Part shown: positions 40,090-50,687 of the stretch, one piece after another | Layout of the letters: each line of letters opens with the position of its first letter | Position numbering within the stretch: position 1 is the first letter of the stretch | Assembly (NCBI GenBank): GCA_009841145.1 | Contig: VXMJ01000029.1 | Span: 1 to 64,000, forward strand | DNA length: 64,000 nucleotides | Source of the DNA: Caldilineaceae bacterium SB0661_bin_34 | GTDB taxonomy: Bacteria; Chloroflexota; Anaerolineae; Caldilineales; Caldilineaceae | Direction: 5' to 3' | Notes under the pieces: generated by a model | Databases searched by the model: none | The model's input: only the letters and a program-made list of their open reading frames with translations | What the model was told of the DNA's origin: nothing | Made by a program: the position numbers and the translations under genes

Positions 40090-40935
40090 ATGAGCATCAC
40101 CCTTGGAGTCCTGTCCGATTCCTACCGCCGCCAACTGCGCCGGTTGCAGGATCAACCTGTCATTGACGTTGTTGTCGAGAAAGTGGCCGCCGTGGCCCGC
40201 GCGACCGACATTGGCCCCATCGGCATCGACTTTGGCGTCGGTGCCCTGCCCAGCACCGACAAGACCTATCTGGCCGAGTTGAAAACGAAGTTCGCGGACC
40301 TGAACATGGTACCCACGGTCATCATTGGCACCTTGGGCCTGCACGCCGACCAGGACTTCGCCGGTCCACCGATTGAAGCCAGCATCCGCAATCTTGAGGT
40401 TGCCAACTACCTGGGTTCGCCCTTGGGACTGTTCTATTTCAACTACGGCGGAAGGGTCAAGCGGGAAGGTCGCATCCGCATCGCGGTAGAACAGATTGGC
40501 AGGCTGGCCGAGGCCGCCAGGCAGTTCGACATGACGGTTACGACCGAGAACTACGACTTCTTCACCAGCGACGACTTTCTGCGCATTTTCGATCAGGTTG
40601 GCGCAGACAACGTGGGTCTGCACAACGACACTGGCAACTGGTTGATCCTCGACGAGGACCCGCTCACGGCCACGCGCAAGATGGTGGACTGGACCCATCA
40701 TGCCCACGTCCGCGACTACCGTATCGTGGACGGTGTGTGCAGTTCCGTGCCAATCGGCATGGGCGACGTGGACTTCCCGTCCGTCCTGGCCGAACTCAAG
40801 AAGGCCGCGGACCGGCGCGACCGATTCGTCATGGCGATGGAGATGGACATGGATGTGGGCGATGCGGCGGCCGAGGACGAGGCGGTCCTTGAGTGCGCCC
40901 GTTACATGAAGAAGTGGCTTGACGCCCAAGGTTGA
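40090..40935 (+). CDS. Sugar phosphate isomerase/epimerase-like TIM barrel protein
   Basis: MTVTTENYDFFTSDDFLRIFDQVGADNVGLHNDTGNWLILDEDPL, HHAHVRDYR, FVMAMEMDMDVGD. Confidence 0.75.
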   Translation: MSITLGVLSDSYRRQLRRLQDQPVIDVVVEKVAAVARATDIGPIGIDFGVGALPSTDKTYLAELKTKFADLNMVPTVIIGTLGLHADQDFAGPPIEASIRNLEVANYLGSPLGLFYFNYGGRVKREGRIRIAVEQIGRLAEAARQFDMTVTTENYDFFTSDDFLRIFDQVGADNVGLHNDTGNWLILDEDPLTATRKMVDWTHHAHVRDYRIVDGVCSSVPIGMGDVDFPSVLAELKKAADRRDRFVMAMEMDMDVGDAAAEDEAVLECARYMKKWLDAQG

Positions 40936-40976
40936 TGCGGTCGCGTCGCAGCCTTTCCGGAACCATCGGGACTGTC

Positions 40977-41004
40977 TTTGCACCGAATGAATTTCGGTGT
41001 GCAA
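40977..41004. promoter_or_regulatory. Hairpin between sulfatase/isomerase cluster and icd
   Basis: TTTGCACCGAA-TGAAT-TTCGGTGTGCAAA. Confidence 0.4.
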
Positions 41005-41140
41005 ATCCCGCGGGAACCGCAATTTTCCGTACAATGACGAAGTGCGCCTTGCCTTGCGACGCCGCGTGCTTGCGGATGGTTTCCTTAGGCGGGTGCCGGC
41101 CGCGTATTGTGAGCATTTCCAAGCGGATAAAGGTGTGTAG

Positions 41141-42385
<1,245 letters not shown>

Positions 42386-42395
42386 TCCGGCGCGC

Positions 42396-43103
42396 TTGGC
42401 GGCAGTTCAACAGCGGCCCGTACGGGCTCTCTACGACATGTGGCGATCCTCGATCGGCAAGAAGATCATCATGGCTGGCACCGGCTTGATTTGGATCGGT
42501 TACCTGTTGGTGCACATGTACGGCAATCTGAAGGCGTTTGCCGGGGAGGAGGCTTTCAACCACTATGCCGAGAGCCTGCGGACCCTGGGGGAACCCATGG
42601 TGGGACATGGTCACGCCCTCATGATTGCGCGTATTGTCCTGACCCTGTCCTTGGTAGCGCATGTCTGGGCGGCCATGGTCCTGACCCGCGCTGCACAACA
42701 GGCGCGGCCCACGGGCTACGCCAGGTTTCGCCAAGCATCCGGCAACTATGCCACGATCACGATGCGCTGGGGCGGACTGGCCTTGGGTCTGTTCATCCTT
42801 TATCACTTGGCGCACCTGACATGGAACGTGCCGGTTCTGACCGGGGAGTACGAGCCAGGCAATACCTTCGACAAACTGGTGGTTGGTTTCACCAATCCGG
42901 TCAACGTGGTCCTGTACCTGCTTGCCTTGGTGGCGGTCGGACTGCACCTGTGGCACGGCAGTGCGAGTTTCTTTCAGACCATGGGTTGGCGTACTGCCGC
43001 CAACCGGCAGCAAATCCGGTTCTTGACAGGGGTCCTTGCCGTCGCCATTCCCGTAGGCTTCGCCGTCGTACCGCTTGCGGTGGCGGCGGGTTTCGTGGCC
43101 TGA
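42396..43103 (+). CDS. sdhC: Succinate dehydrogenase cytochrome b558-type membrane subunit
   Basis: SSIGKKIIMAGTGLIWIGYLLVHMYGNLKAF, ILYHLAHLTWN, LHLWHGSASFFQTMGW; adjacent sdhA/sdhB. Confidence 0.9.
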   Translation: MAAVQQRPVRALYDMWRSSIGKKIIMAGTGLIWIGYLLVHMYGNLKAFAGEEAFNHYAESLRTLGEPMVGHGHALMIARIVLTLSLVAHVWAAMVLTRAAQQARPTGYARFRQASGNYATITMRWGGLALGLFILYHLAHLTWNVPVLTGEYEPGNTFDKLVVGFTNPVNVVLYLLALVAVGLHLWHGSASFFQTMGWRTAANRQQIRFLTGVLAVAIPVGFAVVPLAVAAGFVA

Positions 43104-43163
43104 CGGTGCCCGCAGTTGTACAGGTACTTGGCCGCGAGATGAACAATCCGGGATGCATAGCCG

Positions 43164-45110
43164 ATGTCTGAGCATGGACACCTCTGGCAGAACGGTCCAG
43201 AGCTTGACGGACAGATTCCACCGGGAGCCATCGAGAACAAGTGGGACGACCTCCGTTTTTCCATGAAACTGGTAGCGCCGGCCAATCGCAGGCACTATCA
43301 CGTGATCGTGGTGGGTTCCGGTCTGGCCGGCGCGTCGGTGGCCACCGCGCTCGGGGAACAGGGCTATCGCGTCTCCTGCTTCTGTTTTCAGGACAGTCCG
43401 CGCCGGGCCCACAGTGTTGCGGCACAGGGCGGCATCAATGCAGCCAAGAACTACCGGAATGACGGAGACAGCATTCGGCGCCTGTTCTACGACACGGTCA
43501 AGGGCGGTGACTATCGTTCGCGCGAATCCAACACCTATCGACTGGCCCAGATTAGTACCGAGATCATCGATCAGTGCGTCGCGCAAGGAGTTCCGTTCGC
43601 CCGGGAGTATGGCGGGTACCTTGACAATCGTTCCTTTGGCGGCGTGCAGGTTTCGCGTACGTTCTACGCCAGGGGTCAGACCGGCCAGCAGCTGCTTCTG
43701 GGCGCCTACCAATCACTGACGCGTCAAATCGCCGCCGGACAGGTGGAGATGCATGTCAGATCGGAGATGCTGGACCTGATCGTGGTGGATGGGATTGCCA
43801 GGGGCATCGTGGTTCGGAACCTTTTGACCGGAGAGATCCGGGCGGTCCTGGGGGATGCAGTGGTGTTAGCCACCGGCGGCTATAGCAACGTGTTCTTCCT
43901 GTCGACCAACGCCAAGGGTTGCAATGTAACCGCCATCTGGCGGGCCTACCGCAAGGGTGCGGTGTTCGCCAATCCCTGCTATACGCAGATCCACCCCACC
44001 TGCATTCCACCGTCCGGTTCGCACCAGTCCAAGTTGACCCTGATGAGCGAGTCGCTTCGCAACGACGGTCGCATCTGGGTTCCGCGGCATCCCGGCGACA
44101 CACGCTCGCCCAATGCCGTGCCTGAACCGGACCGGTACTACTTTCTTGAGGAAAAGTATCCCAGTTTCGGCAATCTGGTGCCCAGGGACGTGGCATCCCG
44201 CAACGCCAAGCAGGTGGTGGATGAAGGCATGGGTGTTGGGCCGCAGCAAAACGGTGTCTATCTTGACTTCTCGGAGGCGATGGAACGCTTGGGGCGGGGC
44301 ACCATTGAACAGCGGTACGGCAACCTGTTCGACATGTACCACAGCATTACCGGCGAGGATCCCTATGCCGTGCCGATGCGGATTTATCCCGCGGTCCACT
44401 ACACCATGGGGGGGCTGTGGGTGGACTACCAACTGCAGAGCAACGTCCCTGGCCTCTTTGTACTGGGTGAGGCCAACTTCTCGGACCACGGCGCCAACCG
44501 GTTGGGCGCCAGTGCCTTGATGCAGGGGCTGGCCGACGGGTACTTCATCGCACCGTATACGATCGGCAACTATCTGGCCGGAATCGATCAGACCGCGGTG
44601 ACCGCCGATGCGCCTGAAGTGACAGGGGCGATCGCGGATGTGCGCAACCGGCTATCGGCGCTGCTGGGGATCCAGGGTCGGCGCACCGCCCTGTCCCTGC
44701 ATCGGGAACTGGGTCAAATCATGTGGGAGCAGTGCGGCATGGCGCGCACCGCCGAATCGCTGTCAACCGCCCAAGCACAGCTTCAAGGATTGCGCGAATC
44801 ATTCTGGAATGAATTGTACGTTCCCGGAGATGCAGGATCGCTGAACCAAAACCTCGAGTTTGCGGGTCGCGTTGCAGACCTGATCGAGCTAGGCGAACTG
44901 TTGGTGTTGGATGCCCTGCACCGGGAGGAATCCTGTGGCGGGCATTTCCGGGAAGAGAGCCAGACCGCGGACGGTGAAGCCAAGCGCAATGACGAAGAAT
45001 TCAGCTACGTTGCCGGTTGGGCCTGGCAGGGCGAAGGAGCTGCACCCATGTTGCGGCGCGAGCCGCTGGCGTTCGAGGCTGTCCGGTTGTCGGAACGCAG
45101 CTACAGCTGA
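43164..45110 (+). CDS. sdhA: Succinate dehydrogenase flavoprotein subunit
   Basis: [110 protein letters not shown]. Confidence 0.96.
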   Translation: MSEHGHLWQNGPELDGQIPPGAIENKWDDLRFSMKLVAPANRRHYHVIVVGSGLAGASVATALGEQGYRVSCFCFQDSPRRAHSVAAQGGINAAKNYRNDGDSIRRLFYDTVKGGDYRSRESNTYRLAQISTEIIDQCVAQGVPFAREYGGYLDNRSFGGVQVSRTFYARGQTGQQLLLGAYQSLTRQIAAGQVEMHVRSEMLDLIVVDGIARGIVVRNLLTGEIRAVLGDAVVLATGGYSNVFFLSTNAKGCNVTAIWRAYRKGAVFANPCYTQIHPTCIPPSGSHQSKLTLMSESLRNDGRIWVPRHPGDTRSPNAVPEPDRYYFLEEKYPSFGNLVPRDVASRNAKQVVDEGMGVGPQQNGVYLDFSEAMERLGRGTIEQRYGNLFDMYHSITGEDPYAVPMRIYPAVHYTMGGLWVDYQLQSNVPGLFVLGEANFSDHGANRLGASALMQGLADGYFIAPYTIGNYLAGIDQTAVTADAPEVTGAIADVRNRLSALLGIQGRRTALSLHRELGQIMWEQCGMARTAESLSTAQAQLQGLRESFWNELYVPGDAGSLNQNLEFAGRVADLIELGELLVLDALHREESCGGHFREESQTADGEAKRNDEEFSYVAGWAWQGEGAAPMLRREPLAFEAVRLSERSYS

Positions 45111-45128
45111 AGTGGGGGCATTGGCGGC

Positions 45129-45881
45129 ATGAAACTTCATCTCCGTGTTTGGCGCCAGTCGTCGGCTGAGGATCGGGGTCGCTTCGAAGACTACGAACTT
45201 GACGACGTCAGCCCAGACTCCTCGTTTCTGGAGATGCTTGATCTCCTCAACGAGCAGTTGCTGGAACAGCGGAAGATGCCTGTGGCCTTCGACCACGATT
45301 GCCGCGAAGGCATTTGTGGCATGTGCGGATTGATGATCGACGGGACGGCTCACGGACCGGTTCCCGGTCACACCGTGTGTCAGCTGCACATGCGGCACTT
45401 CAAGGACGGTGACCGCATTGTGATCGAACCGTGGCGGGTTGCGGCATTTCCGGTGGTTCAAGACCTGGTTGTGGATCGCGGTTCCTTCGATCGCATCCTG
45501 CAGCGCGGTGGCTTCATCTCGTTTGCCACCGGCACCGCGCCGGAAGCGAACTCAATCCTGATTCCCAAGGACAGGGTGGATACCGCCATGGATGCCGCGA
45601 CGTGCATCGGTTGCGGAGCCTGTGCGGCAGCCTGCCCCAACGGGTCGGCCACGCTGTTCACCGCTGCCAAGATCGGCCACCTTGGCCATCTGCCCCAGGG
45701 GCAGCCTGAGCGCTACCAACGGGTGATGGGCATGGTGGGACAGATGGATGCCGAGGGGTTCGGCGGCTGTACCAATGTGGGTGCCTGTACGTCCGTGTGC
45801 CCCAAGGAGATCGGTCAGGACTTCATCAGTCAGATGAACCGGGACTACCGCCGGGCGGTGTTGGGCCGGACCGGTGATTGA
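45129..45881 (+). CDS. sdhB: Succinate dehydrogenase iron-sulfur subunit
   Basis: DHDCREGICGMCGLMIDG, CIGCGACAAACPNGSATLF, CTNVGACTSVCPKEI. Confidence 0.96.
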   Translation: MKLHLRVWRQSSAEDRGRFEDYELDDVSPDSSFLEMLDLLNEQLLEQRKMPVAFDHDCREGICGMCGLMIDGTAHGPVPGHTVCQLHMRHFKDGDRIVIEPWRVAAFPVVQDLVVDRGSFDRILQRGGFISFATGTAPEANSILIPKDRVDTAMDAATCIGCGACAAACPNGSATLFTAAKIGHLGHLPQGQPERYQRVMGMVGQMDAEGFGGCTNVGACTSVCPKEIGQDFISQMNRDYRRAVLGRTGD

Positions 45882-45943
45882 AATGCCGGGCCGGGCCGGC
45901 TACCGTACCGGACAGCAACCGACCCGTTGACGATGCGGGAACG

Positions 45944-46723
45944 TCAGTCGATGAAGGGGAAGCTTTCCCGATAGCTGATGGTGTCAAGCGTGTGTTGGGG
46001 ATCGCTTACGAACAGGATGCCGGGGTGCATCGGGTTCTGCTGAAAGTGGAAAACCAGGTTGGCGCGGATTTCCCCCTTGGGGTCCGGGCCGATCTTGGCG
46101 CCCTGGTGGGGAATGTGGCTGTAGAACACCACCGCGTCCCCCGCCTTCGGATACAGGTCGGCATGGACCTGGTTGTCGCACCAGACCTGGAAGGGATTTT
46201 GGCGGTCATCCGTGTAGAACATGTGCGACCGCATCTCATCCGGGATTGGCTGGTTCAGGTATTCCCTCAGAAAGGTCAGCCTGGCCGTGTCCGGGTCGTT
46301 GTCGGTAAGGTAGAAGGTTTGGTTCATGCACAAGGCACTCGCCGGCTGGATGCAGTCCGCCTTTTCGTCCTGGTAGTAGTAGTCGAGGAAGTCCATGTGC
46401 CATTCCTGGCGGTACTCCTCGGGATTCACGTGGGCGCGGACCGAGCGCAATTGGCACTGCCGACCCATGATGGCCCGAATATACGGAGTGGTGCGCGGAT
46501 TGGTCAGCAGAGGCTTGACCAAATCCGGTCGCTGTTCCAGCAACAGGTTGAAATACACGTTGCCAACCGAATTGGCACCACAGTATTCCTTACGGTCATA
46601 CATGCCGTACAGCAGATCCTTCCACTTGGCCACCTGATCCGCGCCCAGCGCGTTCTTGACCAGCAGGTAGCCGTTGTCCCGCAGGAACTGCAGGTCCTTC
46701 TCAAAGGAGTGGTCTGAAGACAC
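45944..46723 (-). CDS. PhyH-family dioxygenase; GTG start with GAGGAG upstream
   Basis: EWHMDFLDYYYQ (HxD), AVVFYSHIPHQGAKIGPDPKGEIRANLVFHF. Confidence 0.82.
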   Translation of the reverse strand: MSSDHSFEKDLQFLRDNGYLLVKNALGADQVAKWKDLLYGMYDRKEYCGANSVGNVYFNLLLEQRPDLVKPLLTNPRTTPYIRAIMGRQCQLRSVRAHVNPEEYRQEWHMDFLDYYYQDEKADCIQPASALCMNQTFYLTDNDPDTARLTFLREYLNQPIPDEMRSHMFYTDDRQNPFQVWCDNQVHADLYPKAGDAVVFYSHIPHQGAKIGPDPKGEIRANLVFHFQQNPMHPGILFVSDPQHTLDTISYRESFPFID

Positions 46724-46790
46724 AGGTATTGCTCCTCGGTGGGTCAGCCAGAAAGGGAGAGGCTCCATTCTACGGGAGCGCACATGGAGC

Positions 46791-46835
46791 AAAAAAATTC
46801 AAGCCGCCCGCAACGAACCGCGTTGCGGGCGGCTT
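46791..46835 (-). terminator. Rho-independent terminator downstream of amt
   Basis: 15-bp stem AAGCCGCCCGCAACG / CGTTGCGGGCGGCTT (46801-46835), A7 at 46791-46797 on + strand giving U7 in the minus-strand transcript. Confidence 0.9.
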
Positions 46836-46890
46836 GACCAATCCGCTGCCTTCTCCCCATCGGGAAGAAGGTCCATCCCATAGTGCGGAA

Positions 46891-48237
46891 TCAGGTGAGC
46901 TGGTAGGCTGCCATGCCGTGTTCGTGTTCGTCCAGCCCGGCGATCTGTTCTTCGTCGGACGCCCGCAGGCCCATGCCAACCTTGATCAGGGCGAACATGA
47001 TGCCACCGCCCACAAGAGCCCAGACCAGAAGCACGATGCCGCCGATCAACTGCGTGACAAACTGCGCGGCGTTGCCTGCAATCAGTCCGGAGATGCCGCC
47101 GTACGAACCGTCGGCGAACACGCCTACCATCAGTACGCCGAACAGTCCGACGGTGCCGTGGACCGATACGGCGCCGACCGGATCGTCCACCTTGAGCACG
47201 TACTCGACAAACCGCTCGCTGAACATGAGGACCACGGCGGCCAAGCCGCCGATGACCAGGGCGGCCCACGGGGCCACCACGGCGCACGGAGCCGTGATGG
47301 CGACCAGCCCCGCGAGGGAGCCGTTGACCGCGCCCGTCAGGCTGATCTTGCCGGTCCGGATGAGGATGATGTAGACGTACACCGTGGTTCCGGCCAGGGC
47401 CGCCAGCATCGTGTTCACGGCAATCATGCTGAGCCGCAAGTCGGTGCCACTCAGGGTGGAACCGGCGTTGAAGCCGAACCAACCCAGGAACAGAATCAGG
47501 CCGCCCAGCACGATGTAGGTCGCGTTGTGGGGGGGCATGTGGTTGGGGGTGCCGTCCTCGTTGAACTTGCCGATGCGGGGACCTACCATTTTGGCGCCGA
47601 CCAGGCCGACGAAGCCGCCCATCATGTGCACGACACCGGAGCCGGCGAAGTCATGGAAGCCCATGTTGGCCAGCCAGCCGCCGCCCCAGACCCAATGGCC
47701 ACTGAGGGGATAGACGATGCCGCTGAGAATGAAGCTGTACGCCATGTAGGCTGTGATGCGCGTCCGCTCGGACATGGCGCCAGACACGATCGTGGCGGCA
47801 GTGGCGGCGAACACCATCTGGAAGAACCAGTCGCGGGCATGGGCCACATCGTAGTAGTCGCCCAGCAGCAGGAAGCCGTCGCTGCCGATGAAGCCGCCGA
47901 TGTCCGTTCCGTACATCACACCGTAGCCAAAGAAGAAATAGGCCAGGCCGCCGATGCAGAGGTCCATGTAGTTCTTGGACCAGATGTTGACCGTGTTCTT
48001 GGCCTGCGCAAACCCGGACTCGACCAAACCGAACCCGGCCTGCATGAAGAAAACCAACACGGCTGCGATGGTCAACCACACGAAGGTCAACGCCTCGCTG
48101 GCCGGATCCTCGGCCTCGGCCATCAGGATCTCACCGGTTGGATCGCCGGCTGCCAGGGCGGAACCGCCAAAGGCTGCCAACAGGGATACTGCGATCAGCA
48201 GCATCAAGGAAAGGCGCTTCAACAAGGATGCGTTCAT
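46891..48237 (-). CDS. amt: Ammonium transporter (Amt family)
   Basis: VLVFFMQAGFGLVESGFAQAKNTVNIWSKNYMDLCIG, FAATAATIVSGAMSERT, HWVWGGGWLANMGFHDFAGSGVVHMMGG. Confidence 0.95.
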   Translation of the reverse strand: MNASLLKRLSLMLLIAVSLLAAFGGSALAAGDPTGEILMAEAEDPASEALTFVWLTIAAVLVFFMQAGFGLVESGFAQAKNTVNIWSKNYMDLCIGGLAYFFFGYGVMYGTDIGGFIGSDGFLLLGDYYDVAHARDWFFQMVFAATAATIVSGAMSERTRITAYMAYSFILSGIVYPLSGHWVWGGGWLANMGFHDFAGSGVVHMMGGFVGLVGAKMVGPRIGKFNEDGTPNHMPPHNATYIVLGGLILFLGWFGFNAGSTLSGTDLRLSMIAVNTMLAALAGTTVYVYIILIRTGKISLTGAVNGSLAGLVAITAPCAVVAPWAALVIGGLAAVVLMFSERFVEYVLKVDDPVGAVSVHGTVGLFGVLMVGVFADGSYGGISGLIAGNAAQFVTQLIGGIVLLVWALVGGGIMFALIKVGMGLRASDEEQIAGLDEHEHGMAAYQLT

Positions 48238-48301
48238 GAGTCTCCTGGATCCTCCCGGATGGATGCTCGTCTGGAAGAACGATGGAGCAAGTTTAATTAG
48301 G

Positions 48302-48368
48302 CTATGTTGCACAGTCTTCGTCAATGTGCATAGTGATTCGATGTGAATAGTGCACATCAATTGATGTG
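48302..48368. promoter_or_regulatory. Operator-like direct repeats and perfect 16-bp palindrome upstream of amt
   Basis: TGTGCATAGTG (48325-48335), TGTGAATAGTG (48342-48352), CACATCAATTGATGTG (48353-48368); related TATGTTGCACAGT near 48303. Confidence 0.55.
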
Positions 48369-48652
48369 AGTGGCGAGAGATACAACCGGCATGAACGTGT
48401 CTAACACCTCCAAAATCGATTTACTTTTGTGCATTATGTATCAAAATGGCAGGTTTCACATCCAGGATTGAGGGTTTGGTTTCAGGACTGGAATTCCCGT
48501 GGTGTGCGAGCACCGCCCCTCGTGCGGTTTGGGGATCGCCCTGAGGCGTATGCGGATAGGGATCAGGGCTCTGGACAGCCCTTCGAGACAACGATTTCGA
48601 TTCAGGTCGCTATGCTAGAATCGACCTTTGTGGCTAGCCGGCCCGCACCCGT

Positions 48653-49408
48653 GTGCCCGTTCCGCGGACTGTTGCAGGCCAGTTGGTGCTGATTGTCGAG
48701 AAAGGGGACCGGGAGACATTTTTCCGCATCATGTTGCGCCTGTCATTCCTGCCGCGGAATTCATCGTTCACTTGGAAACTGGCATACGTCACCCTCAGCC
48801 TCTACCAAAAGCTGTTTTACCGGATTACTGTGGAGGGGAAGGAACATGTGCCCTTGCGCGGTCCGGCCGTCCTTGCTTCAAATCACACGTCGGGACACGA
48901 CATCGTGATCCTGGGGTGCAGCAGCCCTCGGCAGATTTTCTTTATGGCGAAACAGGAACTGTTCGAGAAGAATCCGATTGTTTCCGAGTTTTTCCGGAGA
49001 GCCGGAGTTTTTCCGGTGCGTCGCGGCAAGAGCGACAGGAAAGCCATCGCCCATGCCTTGAAGCTCCTTCGCGACGGCTGCATGCTGGGCATGTTTCCCG
49101 AAGGGAAGCGGTTTCCGGCTCTGGGCGAAGGCAAGACCGGAGTTGTGCGGCTGGCCTTGAAGGCTCAGGCTCCAATCGTGCCGGTTGCCATCATCGGGGC
49201 GCGCGACATCAATCACATGCGCCGCACGCGCCGGTGGCACCGCGATCGAGTGTTGGTCCGCTACGGGGTGCCCATTCAGGTCGAGCACGACCCGGCACAC
49301 AACCGGGACATCGATGCCGCCTACTCCCACGCTCAGGAACTGACGACATGCATGATGAAGGCAATTGCTGAGATGTTGCCCCCCGAGATGCGGGGCTTGT
49401 ACGCCTGA
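48653..49408 (+). CDS. 1-acyl-sn-glycerol-3-phosphate acyltransferase (PlsC-like); start uncertain
   Basis: LASNHTSGHDIVILG (HX4D), FVPVRRGK-like FPVRRGKSDRKA, GMFPEGKRF (FPEG), PIVPVAIIG. Confidence 0.88.
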   Translation: MPVPRTVAGQLVLIVEKGDRETFFRIMLRLSFLPRNSSFTWKLAYVTLSLYQKLFYRITVEGKEHVPLRGPAVLASNHTSGHDIVILGCSSPRQIFFMAKQELFEKNPIVSEFFRRAGVFPVRRGKSDRKAIAHALKLLRDGCMLGMFPEGKRFPALGEGKTGVVRLALKAQAPIVPVAIIGARDINHMRRTRRWHRDRVLVRYGVPIQVEHDPAHNRDIDAAYSHAQELTTCMMKAIAEMLPPEMRGLYA

Positions 49409-49594
49409 ACCCGACACCGGCGCGCGTGCGTTAGAACGAAGTCCATCATCAATCCGCTTGCCGCTGAACGTCGGCAGAGCTTAGCGGGTGACCAACCTCG
49501 GCCTGCGTTGCATCCTGGGTGGTTGCGCAGGTCCGAGTTCTCATTCCGGACCTGGTCGGTGCTCACATCGAGCCACCCATCCGATAGCAGTGGA

Positions 49595-50674
49595 TTAGGT
49601 GGTGCCGAGTGGTGTGTACCTGCCGTTGATGGCGTCCAGCACCGCCTCAGGCGGACGCAGTTTGCGATCCGGCAAGTGCGAGAGCGGTGTTTCGGTCAAG
49701 TCAAGCATCTCGATCAGGTCTTCCTGATCTTCATTGACATAAATCAGACCTGTGATGAATTTCTGTTCTTCACGGGCGGATTCGAGCAAGTCTTCGGCGG
49801 CGCGTTTGTCGGTCGGATCATGGTTCTCGCCGACCTTCTTGAGCACAATGTAGCTGCCGTCGTGCATCTCGATGCCAATTTCAGACTCATAGTCTTCTAT
49901 CTGGATTTCTTCGGCCGGAGGCACCAGATCGACGATGTTGAGGACCAGATCGTTTTCCCTTCCCCAAGCGTAGCTCTTGGTGGACTGGTCGTGGTTGTTG
50001 AACGTAACGCAGGGACTGATGATGTCCAAAACCGAGATGCCGCGATGCTTGAATGCTATGGACAGGAGGCTCTCGATCTGCTTTGGATCGCCGGCAAAAC
50101 TACGGGCCACCAGGGTGGCATTGGCCGCCAGCGACTCGATGCAGATGTCCAACGGAGGTAGTTCATTCACCCCGTGATACTTCATGGATTGGCCTGTGTC
50201 TGCGGTCGCGCTGAACTGGCCTTTGGTCAGACCGTAGACTCCGTTGTTCTCGACGATGTAAATCATCGGCACGTTGCGGCGCACGGCATGTTTGAACTGG
50301 CCAATGCCGATGGAGGCGGTATCCCCGTCGCCGCTGATACCGATGATCTCGAGTTGCCGGTTGGCTACGATCGCACCTGTGCTGACCGAAGGCATCCGCC
50401 CGTGCAGGCTGTTGAACCCATGGCTGCCCTGCAGGAAGTAGGCTGGGGTCTTGCTGCTGCAGCCAATCCCGCTCATCTTGACTACATTGTGCTGCTCCAG
50501 GTTGTGTTCCCAGGCAACGTTGATGATCCGTTGGCTGATGCTGTCGTGTCCGCACCCCTTGCAGAGTGTGGAGGGCCGCCCGCGGTATTCAGTCTTCGGC
50601 AGTCCCAGCCCGTTGAGGGCCGGGCGGCGCGGTTTCCCGCTGGCTCTCGCAGGTCGGGTCGGTTTCCTGGCCAT
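49595..50674 (-). CDS. korB: 2-oxoacid (2-oxoglutarate-type):ferredoxin oxidoreductase beta subunit
   Basis: TLCKGCGHDSISQRIINVAWE, SGIGCSSKTPAYFLQGSHGFNSLHGRMPSVSTGA, GISGDGDTASIGIGQF, NNGVYGLTKGQ. Confidence 0.92.
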   Translation of the reverse strand: MARKPTRPARASGKPRRPALNGLGLPKTEYRGRPSTLCKGCGHDSISQRIINVAWEHNLEQHNVVKMSGIGCSSKTPAYFLQGSHGFNSLHGRMPSVSTGAIVANRQLEIIGISGDGDTASIGIGQFKHAVRRNVPMIYIVENNGVYGLTKGQFSATADTGQSMKYHGVNELPPLDICIESLAANATLVARSFAGDPKQIESLLSIAFKHRGISVLDIISPCVTFNNHDQSTKSYAWGRENDLVLNIVDLVPPAEEIQIEDYESEIGIEMHDGSYIVLKKVGENHDPTDKRAAEDLLESAREEQKFITGLIYVNEDQEDLIEMLDLTETPLSHLPDRKLRPPEAVLDAINGRYTPLGTT

Positions 50675-50687
50675 GTGAGTCTCGGGC

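Noticed and set aside
46729-48300. 523-aa + strand ORF
   Set aside because: Antisense to amt; His/Asp/Gln-rich low-complexity translation, also reads through the amt terminator hairpin.
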